The position numbers and the translations under genes were made by a program. A stretch of 6,184 bases of DNA from a bacterium (lineage in GTDB: Bacteria; Chloroflexota; Dormibacteria; UBA8260; Bog-877), in assembly GCA_021817025.1 (NCBI GenBank), contig JAKAWF010000212.1:1-6184 (forward strand). The letters are read 5' to 3'. Below are positions 5,792 through 6,184 of the stretch, piece after piece. The stretch's first letter is position 1; the number at the start of each line of letters is the position of its first letter. The notes under the pieces are model-generated. The model did not search any database. It was not told where the DNA came from and saw only the letters and a list, made by a program, of their open reading frames with translations.

Positions 5792-5848
5792 GGTAACTGC
5801 TCACAGCCCTCGCCGCCCTCTGACCAGCGAGGGCTGTGAGCAGTTGCC
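5792..5848. repeat. 22-bp near-perfect inverted repeat (hairpin) downstream of tRNA-Leu
   Basis: The left arm 5792-5813 pairs with the right arm 5827-5848 at all 22 positions, with one G:T wobble (5794/5846), around a 13-base loop. The core is CTGCTCACAGCCCTCGC and its complement. There is no T-run after the right arm, so it is not a canonical intrinsic terminator, although high-GC bacteria also use U-less hairpins. It could instead be a short mobile repeat or a recombination site of the adjacent element. The right-arm end (GTGAGCAGTTGC) recurs imperfectly at 6068-6079 (10 of 12 bases), upstream of the IS607-type gene. The flanking stretch 5742-5791 shows no gene or recognisable signal. Confidence 0.85.
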
Positions 5849-6057
5849 TTCGGATGGCGGCGCGCCGTGGGACGTTCTGGCCATGCTCTCGGGCCACGAA
5901 GCCGAAGCTCCTACTCCACGGCCACTGGCACCAGTTCCAGCAGGTCCGGCTCCCAGGGCAGGACACCGAGGTGATCGGGCTCTCCTACGACGGGACCGAG
6001 AAGACTTGGATGGTCCTCGACCTGCCGGGGCTGGAGATCACGCATAAGGCCGCCTGA
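5841..6057 (+). pseudogene. Frameshifted remnant of a calcineurin-like metallophosphoesterase
   Basis: In the frame starting at 5836 the stretch KPKLLLHGHWHQFQQV (about 5899-5946) contains HGHWH (5917-5931), the GHxH metal-binding motif of calcineurin-like phosphoesterases. It is followed by VIGLSYDG and MVLDLPGLEI, like the C-termini of phage and mobile-element phosphoesterases. This frame carries only nonsense-like sequence upstream of about 5895. The preceding segment reads sensibly one frame over (LPSDGGAPWDVLAMLSG, 5844-5894), so a single-base frameshift around 5890-5905 is likely. The N-terminal catalytic motifs (DxH, GD, GNH) are absent; the remnant begins at the right arm of the inverted repeat. 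It ends with TGA at 6055. It is a decayed passenger gene, probably non-functional. A short expressed ORF is unlikely but cannot be excluded. Confidence 0.65.
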
Positions 6058-6092
6058 CTTGGGGGTTGCGAACAGTTGCTCGTACGATGCGG

Positions 6093-6098
6093 TATAGT
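6093..6098 (+). promoter_or_regulatory. Predicted -10 box of the IS607-type tnpA
   Basis: TATAGT matches the -10 consensus at five of six positions and ends eight bases before ATG 6107, so the 5' leader would be at most one or two bases long. No -35 is found at 17 bases. The surrounding 49 bases between the remnant's stop and this ATG must include the left end of the insertion sequence if the element has inserted here. Confidence 0.5.
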
Positions 6099-6106
6099 GA
6101 GCAGAG

Positions 6107-6184
6107 ATGAACTTGAAGGAGTGGGCGAGGCTACAGGGGATTCACCCAGTGACCGCATACCGGTGGTTCCGGGATGGGAAGCTG
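6107..6184 (+). CDS. tnpA: IS607-type serine recombinase (TnpA), N-terminus only
   Basis: Twenty-six codons are visible before the window ends. The sequence MNLKEWARLQGIHPVTAYRW, then FRDGKL, is the MerR-like helix-turn-helix that opens the IS607 OrfA transposase. In this family the DNA-binding domain precedes the serine-resolvase catalytic domain, the reverse of most serine recombinases. The catalytic domain and any downstream tnpB would lie beyond base 6184. ATG 6107 is clear; there is no Shine-Dalgarno sequence, but TATAGT lies just upstream. A MerR-type regulator or an excisionase with the same fold is possible, though the EWA/AYRWF/GKL pattern is characteristic of IS607 TnpA. Confidence 0.82.
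   Translation, partial: MNLKEWARLQGIHPVTAYRWFRDGKL

Noticed and set aside
5792..5848. Canonical rho-independent terminator
   Set aside because: The stem is much longer than usual and no T-run follows the right arm, so it is listed as an inverted repeat with function open.
5670..6047. 125-residue ORF starting inside the tRNA
   Set aside because: It begins within tRNA-Leu and crosses the hairpin. Only its short stretch at 5844-5894 is meaningful, as part of the frameshifted phosphoesterase remnant.
1..6184. CRISPR array, riboswitch or toxin-antitoxin pair
   Set aside because: No regularly spaced repeats, no conserved riboswitch core and no paired small toxin/antitoxin genes are visible.

Overview
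The window is a high-GC bacterial chromosome segment with many GTG or TTG starts and few clear Shine-Dalgarno sequences. Several start codons lie 6-7 bases downstream of a TANNNT -10 box, which suggests leaderless mRNAs. Together with a nickel superoxide dismutase and a CysM/Mec gene pair, this points to an actinobacterial, Chloroflexota or Dormibacterota-like (Terrabacteria) organism. The phylum is an inference from gene content and cannot be fixed from this window alone.

Bases 1-734 hold a divergent pair. On the minus strand is the 5' part of a nickel superoxide dismutase (sodN), with its His-Cys nickel hook behind a 17-residue leader. On the plus strand is an S26-type peptidase of the SodX type that should remove that leader. 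Bases 784-1768 hold a 49-residue Pro-rich/basic protein of unknown function and an inositol-monophosphatase-family phosphatase. A membrane-anchored protein of unknown function (minus strand, 2248-1754) converges on the phosphatase and overlaps its 3' end.

Bases 2310-5636 look like one plus-strand transcription unit. Its genes are a CysM-like PLP cysteine synthase, a JAMM/MPN+ metallopeptidase of the Mec type, secG (4-base overlap with mec), and an orphan family-5 extracytoplasmic solute-binding protein. CysM and Mec recall the mycobacterial mec-cysO-cysM route, in which sulfur is carried as a thiocarboxylate on the small protein CysO and Mec releases cysteine from the CysO-cysteine adduct. 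No cysO is visible here. The solute-binding gene lacks a canonical start codon upstream of its apparent signal/anchor segment.

Bases 5656-6184 are a tRNA-Leu(CAG) followed by what looks like a mobile-element landing zone. It contains a 22-bp near-perfect inverted repeat, a frameshifted remnant of a phage-like metallophosphoesterase, and the first 26 codons of an IS607-type serine recombinase (TnpA), which runs off the right edge. I found no clearly new multi-gene system. The most unusual signals are the hairpin and remnant beside the tRNA, the recurring leaderless-promoter layout, and the missing cysO.
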